This document shows, in pieces, positions 7,491 to 14,670 of a stretch of 64,000 nt of DNA; positions within the stretch are counted from its first letter, which is position 1; the number at the start of each line of letters is the position of its first letter. The notes under the pieces were generated by a model. It ran no database searches, had not been told where the DNA came from, and was given only the letters and a program-made list of their open reading frames with translations. This DNA is from a virus: positions 1 through 64,000 of IMG/VR virus record IMGVR_UViG_3300022752_000054; one strand, written 5' to 3'. The position numbers and the translations under genes are program-made.

Positions 7491-7675
7491 AAAAAGGTGA
7501 TCTGGTTCTAATCGATCATTATCATCCCAGGGATTCACCACAATCCTATGGGATCTACATCAAGGATATTCAACTACGAGATCCTCGATACACACCATCA
7601 TTTCCAACCTGTGAAATCATCACCTCCAATGGTTTACAGGTAATTGGAGTGGAAAGAATCCATGTACTACTATGA
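7487..7675 (+). CDS. SH3-like small barrel protein, array member 19 (62 aa)
   Basis: ATGA start. MKKGDLVLIDHYHP, SYGIYIKDIQLRDPRY, TCEIITSNGLQVIGVERIHVLL. Consensus layout with a basic loop between strands two and three. Confidence 0.6.
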   Translation: MKKGDLVLIDHYHPRDSPQSYGIYIKDIQLRDPRYTPSFPTCEIITSNGLQVIGVERIHVLL

Positions 7676-7854
7676 AACCCTCTGAGGTTCAGGTTGGAGA
7701 TCTTATGATCACAACAGATTTTCTAGATGCGGATCTACAACTGGTACTTCGGGTGGATCACAACCGGGATCTCGTTGATGTTTTCACCCCCAGGCTCGGG
7801 AAGGTGGAACAATATCGTTCCTCCTGGATTAAAGGTTGTGAAAAGGTTTGTTAA
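7672..7854 (+). CDS. SH3-like small barrel protein, array member 20 (60 aa)
   Basis: ATGA start. VQVGDLMITTDF, LQLVLRVDHNRDLVDVFTPRLG. Last member of the first sub-array; its stop overlaps the stop of the convergent gene at 7851, so transcription meets head-on here. Confidence 0.55.
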   Translation: MKPSEVQVGDLMITTDFLDADLQLVLRVDHNRDLVDVFTPRLGKVEQYRSSWIKGCEKVC

Positions 7855-8306
7855 ACCTCAATGATTTCCTTTATCCAACCCCTAGGAATCGAAGGTAATG
7901 ATGTTCCTATTTCTCCATCCACACCATCAGGAAATTCATTCATAAACTCATAGTAACCATCATCACCACTTCCAAACCTATCATCAGGAACCACAAACTG
8001 GGGATTCAAATATTTCTTTGGAATTTCAACCCTAACCATCACCCCTTCTTTGGTTACCCACCTCGGAGAATCATACCAACCCACGGTAAAATAAATTCCA
8101 TGTGATTCCGATTGAAGTTTTAATCCACCCTTCTCAATCGAATCCTTGTTACTCAATGGTGATTCATGGGTTACACGAAGAAAACCTCCACTTCCATCCG
8201 CAAGATGATTTAAGGTGGAATAAAACCAAACCTTCTCAGGAATCCAATCCTCTTCCTCCAGGTTTTCCCTTATCAATCTTCTCAAATCACCAAGTGAAAT
8301 CTTCAT
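7851..8306 (-). CDS. helical-tag protein with ADP-ribosyltransferase-like body (151 aa)
   Basis: Residues 1-17 (MKISLGDLRRLIRENLE) are the shared helical tag. The rest resembles small proteins of the ART/KptA/DarT-like fold: FLRVTHESPL then DSIEKGGLKL (the common H/Y-x-T ... SIxxxGL start), GIYFT near the middle, VMVRVEIPKKYL, and a late SIPRGWIKEI. I see no unambiguous R-S-E or H-Y-E set, so catalytic type is open; the fold call is inference. It lies on the minus strand between the two SH3-like sub-arrays, with TATAAT on the minus strand just upstream. If the tag directs packaging, this could be a delivered effector like the one at 51409. Confidence 0.5.
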   Translation of the reverse strand: MKISLGDLRRLIRENLEEEDWIPEKVWFYSTLNHLADGSGGFLRVTHESPLSNKDSIEKGGLKLQSESHGIYFTVGWYDSPRWVTKEGVMVRVEIPKKYLNPQFVVPDDRFGSGDDGYYEFMNEFPDGVDGEIGTSLPSIPRGWIKEIIEV

Positions 8307-8313
8307 GGGGTTA

Positions 8314-8319
8314 ATTATA
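8314..8319 (-). promoter_or_regulatory. candidate -10 element (TATAAT, minus strand)
   Basis: Reading the minus strand, TTGTATAATTAACCCC immediately precedes the ATG of the tagged gene at 8306. The TG ahead of the hexamer fits an extended -10. No clear -35 box seen. Confidence 0.35.
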
Positions 8320-8364
8320 CAATTGAGTTGATATTATGAATTCCAATCGAATTGGAGATCTGTT

Positions 8365-9207
8365 TCAACTTTCTTGTTGAAGTTTTTTTAACTTTCGTTT
8401 TTCCCATGCTTTCTTCATGGATTCACTAACACGTTTTCTATGCTCAGGATCTTCCCACATTTTTTTATTTCTTTCTTTCATTTTTTCTTTATATTCAGGA
8501 TCTTCCCATAATTTTTTACTCATTTCACAATGATTTTTTCTATATTCAGGATCTTCCCATAATTTTTTACTCATTTCACTCATCTTTTCTTTATGTTCAG
8601 GATCCTCCCATAATTTCTCACTCATTTCACTCATCTTTTCTTTGAATCCTGGTTTCTCCCACATTTTCTTGCTCAATTCACCAACTTTCTTCTTAACCTC
8701 GGGATCTTCCCAAACCTTTCTACTTGCTTCTTTCCAATGTTCTCTGTATTTAGGATCCTCCCATTTTTTCTTCAATGATTCACTTACGGTTTTTTTGTGT
8801 TCAGGATCCTCCCACATTTTCTTGCTCAATTCACTCATTTTTTCTCTATGCTCAGGATTCACCAAAGTTTTTTTCAGTGATTTACTCAATTTTTCTTTGC
8901 TCTCAACCGTATGTTTACATCCTGAAAAACCTTCTCCACCATGGGTAAAATTAGCTCCACCTTCACCAAGATCAAAATAGGTTTTTAATTCCTGGATGAG
9001 TTCAATTTCTTTCTGAAAAGCTTCCTGTTCACTGTGAGTTTCAAGAACGATTTTCCTAACCATCCCATGTTTGTTTTTGATGTTGGTATGAAGAGGATTT
9101 CTTTTCTCTAATTTCACTCGTTTATCCAAACCTTTTCCAACGTAAAAAGGTTTCCCATCATCTTCTCTGAAATCAACATACACGAAGAATTTTTGTTCAG
9201 TTTTCAC
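8365..9207 (-). CDS. GIY-YIG homing endonuclease with tandem NUMOD-like repeats (280 aa)
   Basis: Selfish DNA endonuclease. Residues 1-100 show a GIY-YIG variant: FFVYVDFREDDGKPFYVGKG followed by a basic loop and helix, as in Seg/Mob-type enzymes. From about residue 97 the protein is built of nine to ten 17-residue repeats of the form KKMWEDPEHKEKMSEMS, the NUMOD3-type minor-groove binding motif, here unusually many. It is inserted against the direction of the SH3-like array and follows two 17-nt inverted repeats at its 5' side. The repeat number probably changes easily, since the 51-bp DNA units are similar to each other. Confidence 0.85.
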   Translation of the reverse strand: MKTEQKFFVYVDFREDDGKPFYVGKGLDKRVKLEKRNPLHTNIKNKHGMVRKIVLETHSEQEAFQKEIELIQELKTYFDLGEGGANFTHGGEGFSGCKHTVESKEKLSKSLKKTLVNPEHREKMSELSKKMWEDPEHKKTVSESLKKKWEDPKYREHWKEASRKVWEDPEVKKKVGELSKKMWEKPGFKEKMSEMSEKLWEDPEHKEKMSEMSKKLWEDPEYRKNHCEMSKKLWEDPEYKEKMKERNKKMWEDPEHRKRVSESMKKAWEKRKLKKLQQES

Positions 9208-9215
9208 ATCAATAA

Positions 9216-9232
9216 ATATACTTCAAGTATAT
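9216..9232. promoter_or_regulatory. perfect 17-nt inverted repeat (ATATACTT-C-AAGTATAT)
   Basis: Two 8-base arms around one base, nine bases before the endonuclease start on the minus strand. Geometry suits a dimeric repressor operator controlling the divergent endonuclease and SH3-like sub-array; function is inferred. Confidence 0.45.
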
Positions 9233-9283
9233 GAAAAGATAACAAAAACCATGGATTTCGTATGGTTTTGTGTAAATTTAAGG

Positions 9284-9300
9284 TACCATAAGTTATGGTA
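9284..9300. promoter_or_regulatory. perfect 17-nt inverted repeat (TACCATAA-G-TTATGGTA)
   Basis: Eight-base arms around one base, ending five bases before the ATG at 9306. Same geometry as the repeat at 9216 but a different sequence. Between them lies a third, looser hairpin (ACCAT ... ATGGT). Could be an operator or could fold in the mRNA and affect start access. Confidence 0.45.
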
Positions 9301-9305
9301 AAATA

Positions 9306-9494
9306 ATGTTTCGTGTTGGTGATTTGATCAAGTACATCAACCTAACACCGTATGGTGAACCTGAGTACCTAGGTGTTGTTCTGGAATACCATGAAACCTG
9401 GGTGAAAATGTTGTGGTGTTTCAATTTTCCTGGAAAAATTCACATTCAGGATTTCAACATCAAAGATCCAGAACAATGGAAGGTTATCCAGTGA
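9306..9494 (+). CDS. SH3-like small barrel protein, array member 21 (62 aa)
   Basis: First gene of the second sub-array, with its own ATG and an upstream inverted repeat. MFRVGDLIKYINL, YLGVVLEYHETWVKMLWCF, QWKVIQ: close to consensus. Ends in GTGA coupling. Confidence 0.65.
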   Translation: MFRVGDLIKYINLTPYGEPEYLGVVLEYHETWVKMLWCFNFPGKIHIQDFNIKDPEQWKVIQ

Positions 9495-9685
9495 AAACCG
9501 GTGATTTGCTTAGAAACAAACAACCAGGTACCACCCACATCACCGGGTTGATCCTAGAAATTTTTCCAAATGGAACTGTGAGGAACAAAGCACAACAAAC
9601 ACTCACAAAAATGTTATGGAGTGATGGGCACCAAACCGTGGAATTCTTGGAAGATCTAAAGGAATACTATGAGGTTATCCAGTGA
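9491..9685 (+). CDS. SH3-like small barrel protein, array member 22
   Basis: GTG at 9491 overlaps the upstream stop. (M)KTGDLLRNKQ, ITGLILEIFPNG, TKMLWSDGHQTVEFLEDLKEYYEVIQ. The junction sequence AAGGTTATCCAGTGA at its start recurs as GAGGTTATCCAGTGA at its end, again pointing to duplication of gene plus junction. Confidence 0.6.
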   Translation: MKTGDLLRNKQPGTTHITGLILEIFPNGTVRNKAQQTLTKMLWSDGHQTVEFLEDLKEYYEVIQ

Positions 9686-9897
9686 GTTTCATTGGTAAAT
9701 TGGTTAGAATGGATCTTCCTCCACCTCATCCTCACTATGGTGAAACCGGTGTGATTATCCGGGTAAGGAAACCAACCGGTGGAACCGGAGATGGTTATCG
9801 TGGATCCAGGATTCTATATGATATCCTGTGTGAGGGGGAGATATTAGAGGATCAACTATATGAATACTTTGTTGAAGTGGATATGAGGGAGTGGTGA
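9682..9897 (+). CDS. SH3-like small barrel protein, array member 23
   Basis: GTGA start. MSFIGKLVRMDLPPPHP, ETGVIIRVRKPTGGTGDGY, ILYDILCEG, YFVEVD. Has a long Gly/Thr-rich loop after strand two. Confidence 0.55.
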   Translation: MSFIGKLVRMDLPPPHPHYGETGVIIRVRKPTGGTGDGYRGSRILYDILCEGEILEDQLYEYFVEVDMREW

Positions 9898-10091
9898 GAA
9901 ATATTCGCATTGGTGAATTATACCACTGTAGGTGGATGGAATGGGATGAAGATATCCTTGAGGTTTGTTTGGTGATTGGAAAAGAAAAAATCTACCATGG
10001 GTTTGAGAATCCTTACCAATACACGGTGTTGAGATCCAATGGAAAACTTCATCATCTTCATTCCAATGGAATTGGAGAGGAAATCAGGTGA
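9894..10091 (+). CDS. SH3-like small barrel protein, array member 24
   Basis: GTG at 9894 gives GTGA coupling; the in-frame GTG at 9891 is possible. MRNIRIGELYHCRWMEW, VCLVIGKEKI, YTVLRSNGKLHHLH. Weaker match to consensus, with His and Trp enriched. Confidence 0.5.
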   Translation: MRNIRIGELYHCRWMEWDEDILEVCLVIGKEKIYHGFENPYQYTVLRSNGKLHHLHSNGIGEEIR

Positions 10092-10324
10092 AGGTAGGTG
10101 ATCTTGTTCGCACTCATATGTTTGGTGATCATGTATTCCTTGGTATTGTATTGGATATCCAACCAATGAAGGATGTTTACAAGGATTCACGCCGTGGTGA
10201 GAGAATGAATTCGGTAAAGATACTATGGGAAAAACCTGTACCTGGTTGGTTGGGTGAAGGAAGAATTTGTGAAGTAACTGATTCAATTCTTCAGGTGGTG
10301 GAACCGGAGGAATTAGGTGAGTGA
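10088..10324 (+). CDS. SH3-like small barrel protein, array member 25 (78 aa)
   Basis: GTGA start. MKVGDLVRTHMFGD, FLGIVLDIQPMKD, NSVKILWEKPVPG, ILQVVEPEE. A textbook member of the family. Confidence 0.65.
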   Translation: MKVGDLVRTHMFGDHVFLGIVLDIQPMKDVYKDSRRGERMNSVKILWEKPVPGWLGEGRICEVTDSILQVVEPEELGE

Positions 10325-10514
10325 TAAACACCGCGGATTTTTACCTGGAGATCAGGTGAAGGTGGTTAATCCCTGGTACACCAGGAAACCCCCACAACTC
10401 GGTGTTGTTATCGAGGTGGTTCCTAGTGGTGGTGTGGTTAATTCTAACAGGATAAAATTGGTGGTTCCTGAAGGAATTACCTGGAGATGGGATCATGAGT
10501 GCGAGAGAATTTGA
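10317..10514 (+). CDS. SH3-like small barrel protein, array member 26
   Basis: GTG start eight bases inside the previous gene. FLPGDQVKVVNPWYTRKPPQ, LGVVIEVVPSGGVV, IKLVVPEG. The C-terminal strand is short, ending HECERI. Confidence 0.55.
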   Translation: MSDKHRGFLPGDQVKVVNPWYTRKPPQLGVVIEVVPSGGVVNSNRIKLVVPEGITWRWDHECERI

Positions 10515-10725
10515 GTTAGGTTCTCTGGTGAAATTGACCAGAACCTATATTCAACACCCATCCAAACCTGTTCTTGGTATCCTGCTTGAATATGAAAAGT
10601 TTGATGATAACAATGGGGCCTTTGGAAAGGTTTCAAAAATAAAACTATTGTTATCCAATGGAATTTCCAAAGATTATTTCCTGTTCAAGGAGGATGAATT
10701 GGAGGTGGTTGGTGAAGGTAGGTGA
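10495..10725 (+). CDS. SH3-like small barrel protein, array member 27
   Basis: ATG start overlapping 20 bp. MSAREFELGSLVKLTRT, VLGILLEYEKFDD, SKIKLLLSNG, DELEVVGEGR. Good match to the four-strand pattern. Confidence 0.6.
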   Translation: MSAREFELGSLVKLTRTYIQHPSKPVLGILLEYEKFDDNNGAFGKVSKIKLLLSNGISKDYFLFKEDELEVVGEGR

Positions 10726-10907
10726 GTTATACCGTGTTTGGAAATTTGAGGAGGAATACCTGGTTGGGATGTACCTTGGGGCCCGGGAGGGAGAAGGTAA
10801 CCGGGGAACTTTTGTTTCCGAAGTTCTATAGGTTCCTAACCTTGAATGGTGAGGTTATGGATGTTGATTTGAATAACAAATTGGTTTATGGTAGTGAGAA
10901 ATTGTGA
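10722..10907 (+). CDS. diverged SH3-like array member 28 (61 aa)
   Basis: GTGA start. VFGNLRRNTWLGC, VTGELLFPKFYRFLTLNGEVMDV. It lacks the GDLV start and the GIVLEI core, so it is assigned to the family mainly by position, length and the LTLNGEV turn. Confidence 0.45.
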   Translation: MSYTVFGNLRRNTWLGCTLGPGREKVTGELLFPKFYRFLTLNGEVMDVDLNNKLVYGSEKL

Positions 10908-11089
10908 GTATTGGTTCAATATCCCCAGGTGATTTGGTGATTCATTCCTATGGAATTCCAATGATCGGTATGGTGTTGGAGGTTAGGGGTGAATTTCCTT
11001 GGAGTTACCGAGTGGTGTGGAATTCAGGGGAGATAAAGGATTGTGAGATGGGTACCGTGAGGAGAGTATGGTGTTATGAAGGTAGGTGA
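10904..11089 (+). CDS. SH3-like small barrel protein, array member 29 (61 aa)
   Basis: GTGA start. ISPGDLVIHSYG, MIGMVLEVRGE, YRVVWNSGEIKDC. The two-strand VVWNSGE segment is typical of phage small barrels of this type. Confidence 0.6.
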   Translation: MSIGSISPGDLVIHSYGIPMIGMVLEVRGEFPWSYRVVWNSGEIKDCEMGTVRRVWCYEGR

Positions 11090-11324
11090 TTTGGTTACCC
11101 CAGATCCCCGGGGATGTACCGATAGGGGTTTACATGTTTACCCATTTTGGGGTTCCAAGGATACCGGAATACCGGTACCGGTGGGAAGTTGGAAGTTGGG
11201 TGAGGTTGGTGTGATACTGGAATCACTTGAGGTTCAAGGTGGAAATGGTTGTAAGGTGTTGTGTGGTGGTGTTTCAGGTTGGGTTTACCTATGTTACCTG
11301 AAAATTGTGGATGATGAAAAGTAA
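11076..11324 (+). CDS. SH3-like small barrel protein, array member 30 (82 aa)
   Basis: ATG inside the end of the previous gene. MKVGDLVTPDPRGC, then a long Pro/Gly loop, GEVGVILESLEV, CKVLCGGVSGWVYLCYLKIVDD. Belongs to the Gly-Trp subgroup. Followed by an 87-bp stretch with no convincing gene. Confidence 0.6.
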   Translation: MKVGDLVTPDPRGCTDRGLHVYPFWGSKDTGIPVPVGSWKLGEVGVILESLEVQGGNGCKVLCGGVSGWVYLCYLKIVDDEK

Positions 11325-11411
11325 AATGAGGTTTTACTTTGGTGTAGGAAAGGTAACCCCAGGGATATTTTTGTGAGGAAGAGGAGTACCTCAGGAATAT
11401 GGCCTTTGGAT

Positions 11412-11594
11412 ATGATCACCGGTGATTTGGTGTTGCGTGAGGATTTTGATGGGAGAAATATATTGATTTTTATGGGATGGGTGGATAGAAACAAATACCA
11501 TGCCATGATTTATGATTATCAGGGTTATAGGTCTTTTTGGTTTAACCCGAATTATTCGATGGAGAAATGGTGGATTATAAACCCGATAGAATAA
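11412..11594 (+). CDS. SH3-like small barrel protein, array member 31 (60 aa)
   Basis: I choose the ATG at 11412 (MITGDLVLREDF) because it aligns the GDLV motif; the GTG at 11373 would add 13 residues. Continues ILIFMGWVDRN, HAMIYDYQGYR. Diverged after strand one. Confidence 0.5.
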   Translation: MITGDLVLREDFDGRNILIFMGWVDRNKYHAMIYDYQGYRSFWFNPNYSMEKWWIINPIE

Positions 11595-11779
11595 CCGTTG
11601 GTGATCTGGTGAATTGGTATGAGAAGGAACTTGGGGCCAGTGTTACCGGTTTGGTTTTGGGGGTGAAACCCCATACATTTTATCCGGAAGTTGATACATA
11701 TTCGATTCTGGATCTTGAAGGTTTGAAGAGGGAGATACATTCCTCGGTGTGGCCGGAGTATAGGATTTTGAATCGATGA
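11567..11779 (+). CDS. SH3-like small barrel protein, array member 32
   Basis: ATG within the previous gene. ITVGDLVNWYEKELG, VTGLVLGVKPHTF, YSILDLEGLKREI. Coupled by ATGA to the last member. Confidence 0.6.
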   Translation: MVDYKPDRITVGDLVNWYEKELGASVTGLVLGVKPHTFYPEVDTYSILDLEGLKREIHSSVWPEYRILNR

Positions 11780-12021
11780 AGAATGTGTGGAATAGTAGTG
11801 ATAATGGGGGAAATCCACCTGAGGGGTTGGATGAAAAGGTGAGGAAGGGTGATCTGGTTAGGTTTACCCATTTTCCTTCATTTAATGGTTTTGTGGGGAT
11901 TTACCTGGGTGTTGAGGATAATGGTGATGGTAGATCCAAGTGGAAGTTTGCTACCGATAAGGGAATGGAATGGGTGGATCCAAAGGGGTTGTCACATTAC
12001 CGGGTGGATTTGGTGGATTGA
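11776..12021 (+). CDS. SH3-like small barrel protein, array member 33 (81 aa)
   Basis: Last gene of the array. An N-terminal extension rich in Asn and Gly precedes VRKGDLVRFTHFP, FVGIYLGVEDNGD, YRVDLVD. Ends one base before the convergent LamG gene. Confidence 0.6.
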   Translation: MKNVWNSSDNGGNPPEGLDEKVRKGDLVRFTHFPSFNGFVGIYLGVEDNGDGRSKWKFATDKGMEWVDPKGLSHYRVDLVD

Positions 12022-12022
12022 A

Positions 12023-13567
12023 TCAAGCGATGTTGTAACGATTCATCAAATAAGCTTCTATCGCAGCCCGACCAGCTTCAGGTAAGGTTCCGCTGAATAT
12101 GAGAAGCTCCGCCTGTGATGATTCAAAGTGCCAAACATCTTGCCACAATGAACCAATTCGAAAGTGCGATGGATTAGAAGTACCAGCACCCACTAGTGTT
12201 GTGGGCCCTGACACTGAAGAACCGTTAATCCATGCTTCACAATTAGTGCCGGAAGATCCTGTACGCCAATTGACTGTGAATACTAGGGGCACATTGTCTG
12301 TAGGTCGTGTAAATGATAGGGTTGGTGTGACCCCAGATCTCACAATACCTATAGGCGGATTACCGTCCGGACCCCATGCCGCTAGACCGTAAGTATTCGT
12401 GAGCTGGTTGGGGCTCATATCCCACACGCCCTTGCTGGCGCCTGTCGTTCGGGACGCAAAGACATGGAACACAGTGTAACCGACATCCGACGCATCATCA
12501 AGATTCCAGATAGTTCCTGTCATGTACTGCGGGGAGCCTGAGAATCTCCATGTGTCATAGTTTCCAAATGTACCACCTGTATTTGTTTCTATGGTTGGAT
12601 AATAGGTATTTCCATTACTTTGCCCAAGATGCCTACCATTGCCGCTCTTGTCGTTTATGACGGTTACATAAGAGCCATCGAGCGTAACATTGTCAGATCG
12701 ATACCAAGATAAAAGATAATTCGACCAAGTGATTGGTGCTTCTGGCGTAGGTTGGCTGACAGATTTCACCTTAAATCCACTACCACTTCCCTTGCTTATA
12801 AAGCTTCCTACAATTTTCACGGGTGTTATCGGTATTCCATACTTGTTAGCAAGGTATCTCTCGATCCTTCCGCGGGTGACTTCATTGTGGGTGGTATTGA
12901 AAACAAGCACTTCAGCCACAGCTCCTGTCCAGCGTTCTGTCGCCGCTGTAGCAGGACGACCAATCGTGATCTCTGCAACAGGATTGCTAATGTTAGGAAC
13001 ACCAGACTGTCCCATATTCGACCCGGCGGCACTGACTCCATCAAGATATGACACAGCCTCAGTTACGTTAGCACCTGTAACATATGGATATGAGAATATA
13101 AAAGACTGATTCGCAGAAACTGAACGTGCTAGTGTACCAATTCCACCGTTCTCAAATATCATGCCGCCGTAGTATCCTGCACCCATTCTGGCGCCTGTAT
13201 ATGCATTAGATCCCCATGTGAACATGTCAGCCGTTGATGATGCACCACTCCAATAACCTACAACATATGTAGTGCACGCAGAAGATCCTACAGGAAGTCC
13301 CGTGGGGTTGGATCGATAGTTGGAATCGTTACCGTCATATGTGACAGAAGGCATGCCATTTAGCAATGCGTCGGATGAATTATAGATAGGAGCACTTTCA
13401 TAATTGTCCAAGTCATTATTATTCGGAGAATCGTCGGGCCAATTAGTCACCGTTGCCCCGTTGCTCAAAGCCAATGAGTCAGCCTTGTACCAAGCGACAA
13501 GATCGGGCATGCCGGTAGGATCTAAAGGAGAAACTGACAATCCTTGATTTTTCAATTTAAGCGCCAT
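12023..13567 (-). CDS. two-domain LamG/concanavalin-like adhesin (514 aa)
   Basis: Probable tail-associated carbohydrate- or receptor-binding protein. Two copies of one domain are visible: residues ~22-255 open with VAWYKADSLALSNGATVTNW and close with VLVFNTTHNEVTRGRIERYL; residues ~280-514 open with LSWYRSDNVTLDGSYVTVIN and close with LLIFSGTLPEAGRAAIEAYL. Both have the WxDxSxNxxxL turn near the start and an ANKYGI or MNRYNI end. The same fold recurs at 23266. No signal peptide. It converges on the SH3-like array. Confidence 0.65.
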   Translation of the reverse strand: MALKLKNQGLSVSPLDPTGMPDLVAWYKADSLALSNGATVTNWPDDSPNNNDLDNYESAPIYNSSDALLNGMPSVTYDGNDSNYRSNPTGLPVGSSACTTYVVGYWSGASSTADMFTWGSNAYTGARMGAGYYGGMIFENGGIGTLARSVSANQSFIFSYPYVTGANVTEAVSYLDGVSAAGSNMGQSGVPNISNPVAEITIGRPATAATERWTGAVAEVLVFNTTHNEVTRGRIERYLANKYGIPITPVKIVGSFISKGSGSGFKVKSVSQPTPEAPITWSNYLLSWYRSDNVTLDGSYVTVINDKSGNGRHLGQSNGNTYYPTIETNTGGTFGNYDTWRFSGSPQYMTGTIWNLDDASDVGYTVFHVFASRTTGASKGVWDMSPNQLTNTYGLAAWGPDGNPPIGIVRSGVTPTLSFTRPTDNVPLVFTVNWRTGSSGTNCEAWINGSSVSGPTTLVGAGTSNPSHFRIGSLWQDVWHFESSQAELLIFSGTLPEAGRAAIEAYLMNRYNIA

Positions 13568-13627
13568 ACCCGTCTAAATATCCTTCCTCGTGTAAATCGT
13601 ATAGTTTCTGTTGTAGTGTATAGAGCG

Positions 13628-14626
13628 ATGAGCGGAATTTTACCTCTAATCGGCCTGATAGGCTCCACACTTCTTTCAGTTTGGGCTGCATTCAAATACC
13701 TGTTGACATCATCTTATCGGCTTGAGGATGGTGTGTCGAAGCTTCTCCTGTCGCGTATACGAAAAGAAAAGCCCCTATCCTGGATGTTCGGCGGAGAACA
13801 TGTAACACCACCACGATTCCCTGAACTGTGGGAAGGCTTCCTGTTATTGGATAAAATTCCCCTGTATTTCCACCGCAACGAGAGGTTGATGACCGCCGGC
13901 TGGAAATCAAAGGAATCGGTGTCAACCCTGTCGTTCTTCAGGTGGAATAGATCACAGGTGGATAGGTTGCTTGTCCATGTGAACACAGGTGAATCGATAC
14001 AGGTTTCTGCTTTGACTCCCCACGGAACCGATAGGCTTGGTGAACTTGAGCCCGGGGGTGAAGGTGAGTTGTACCTGAATCCTGGAAGTTATGAAGACGT
14101 TGAGGAGGATGTGAAGAGAGTTTTGGCAGGCGAATTGAACAAGACCAGCGCTCTTCTCTATGGATCTCCGGGAAATGGAAAGACGCGATTCGTTCGTTAC
14201 CTATCAAAGAAGTATTCGTTGCCAATCAATGTTGTCTACCTTCTTCCGGACTACAACAACCTTGACATCAGTCTCATGTTCTCCAATATTCCTCAACGAT
14301 CAATCGTTCTTCTCGAGGACTTCGACAACCTGTTCGACGGTCGGAAGTGCACCATTCCAAACGACCAGATAAAGTTCACTTTTGATTCGATCATCAACGC
14401 CCTCGATGGGGTACACAACGATTATCGCCAGGTGGCGTTCATCATGACCGTGAATGATATTGGAAAGGTGGATGACAGCATCAAGGAGAGGCCATCAAGA
14501 TTTAAATTTGTCAAGGAATTTGGTCCGCCTAATATCGATGTGAGGGAGAGAATCTTGGGTGATAGGAACCTTGCTATCATTGCTGAAGGATTATCATTAG
14601 ATAAGGTGGTTCATTTTAAAAATTAA
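13628..14626 (+). CDS. membrane-anchored BCS1-like AAA ATPase (332 aa)
   Basis: I start at the ATG at 13628 (MSGILPLIGLIG); the frame is open upstream but overlaps the neighbouring gene's 5' end. Residues 3-24 are a single transmembrane helix. An ~150-residue middle region precedes the AAA core: Walker A YGSPGNGKT near 177, SNIPQRSIVLLEDFD near 220-233 (Walker B with LEDFD), NALDGVH, and a sensor-1 Asn in MTVND, all in the order of the mitochondrial BCS1/bacterial BCS1-like family. The family translocates folded proteins across membranes or remodels complexes; the phage role is unknown. Followed closely by a cupin gene. Confidence 0.8.
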   Translation: MSGILPLIGLIGSTLLSVWAAFKYLLTSSYRLEDGVSKLLLSRIRKEKPLSWMFGGEHVTPPRFPELWEGFLLLDKIPLYFHRNERLMTAGWKSKESVSTLSFFRWNRSQVDRLLVHVNTGESIQVSALTPHGTDRLGELEPGGEGELYLNPGSYEDVEEDVKRVLAGELNKTSALLYGSPGNGKTRFVRYLSKKYSLPINVVYLLPDYNNLDISLMFSNIPQRSIVLLEDFDNLFDGRKCTIPNDQIKFTFDSIINALDGVHNDYRQVAFIMTVNDIGKVDDSIKERPSRFKFVKEFGPPNIDVRERILGDRNLAIIAEGLSLDKVVHFKN

Positions 14627-14670
14627 AAAGAAGACATTTGTAAATGTGATTGATATTTAGGCTGCAATAT

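Noticed and set aside
8390-8920. Tandem DNA repeats as a non-coding repeat region
   Set aside because: They are in-frame 51-bp units encoding the NUMOD-like repeats of the GIY-YIG protein.
11328-11378. 16-codon frame between array members 30 and 31
   Set aside because: Too short and lacks the barrel pattern; might be a remnant but cannot be supported.
12099-13109. Plus-strand frames across the LamG gene
   Set aside because: Antisense to a two-domain protein whose repeats prove the minus frame.
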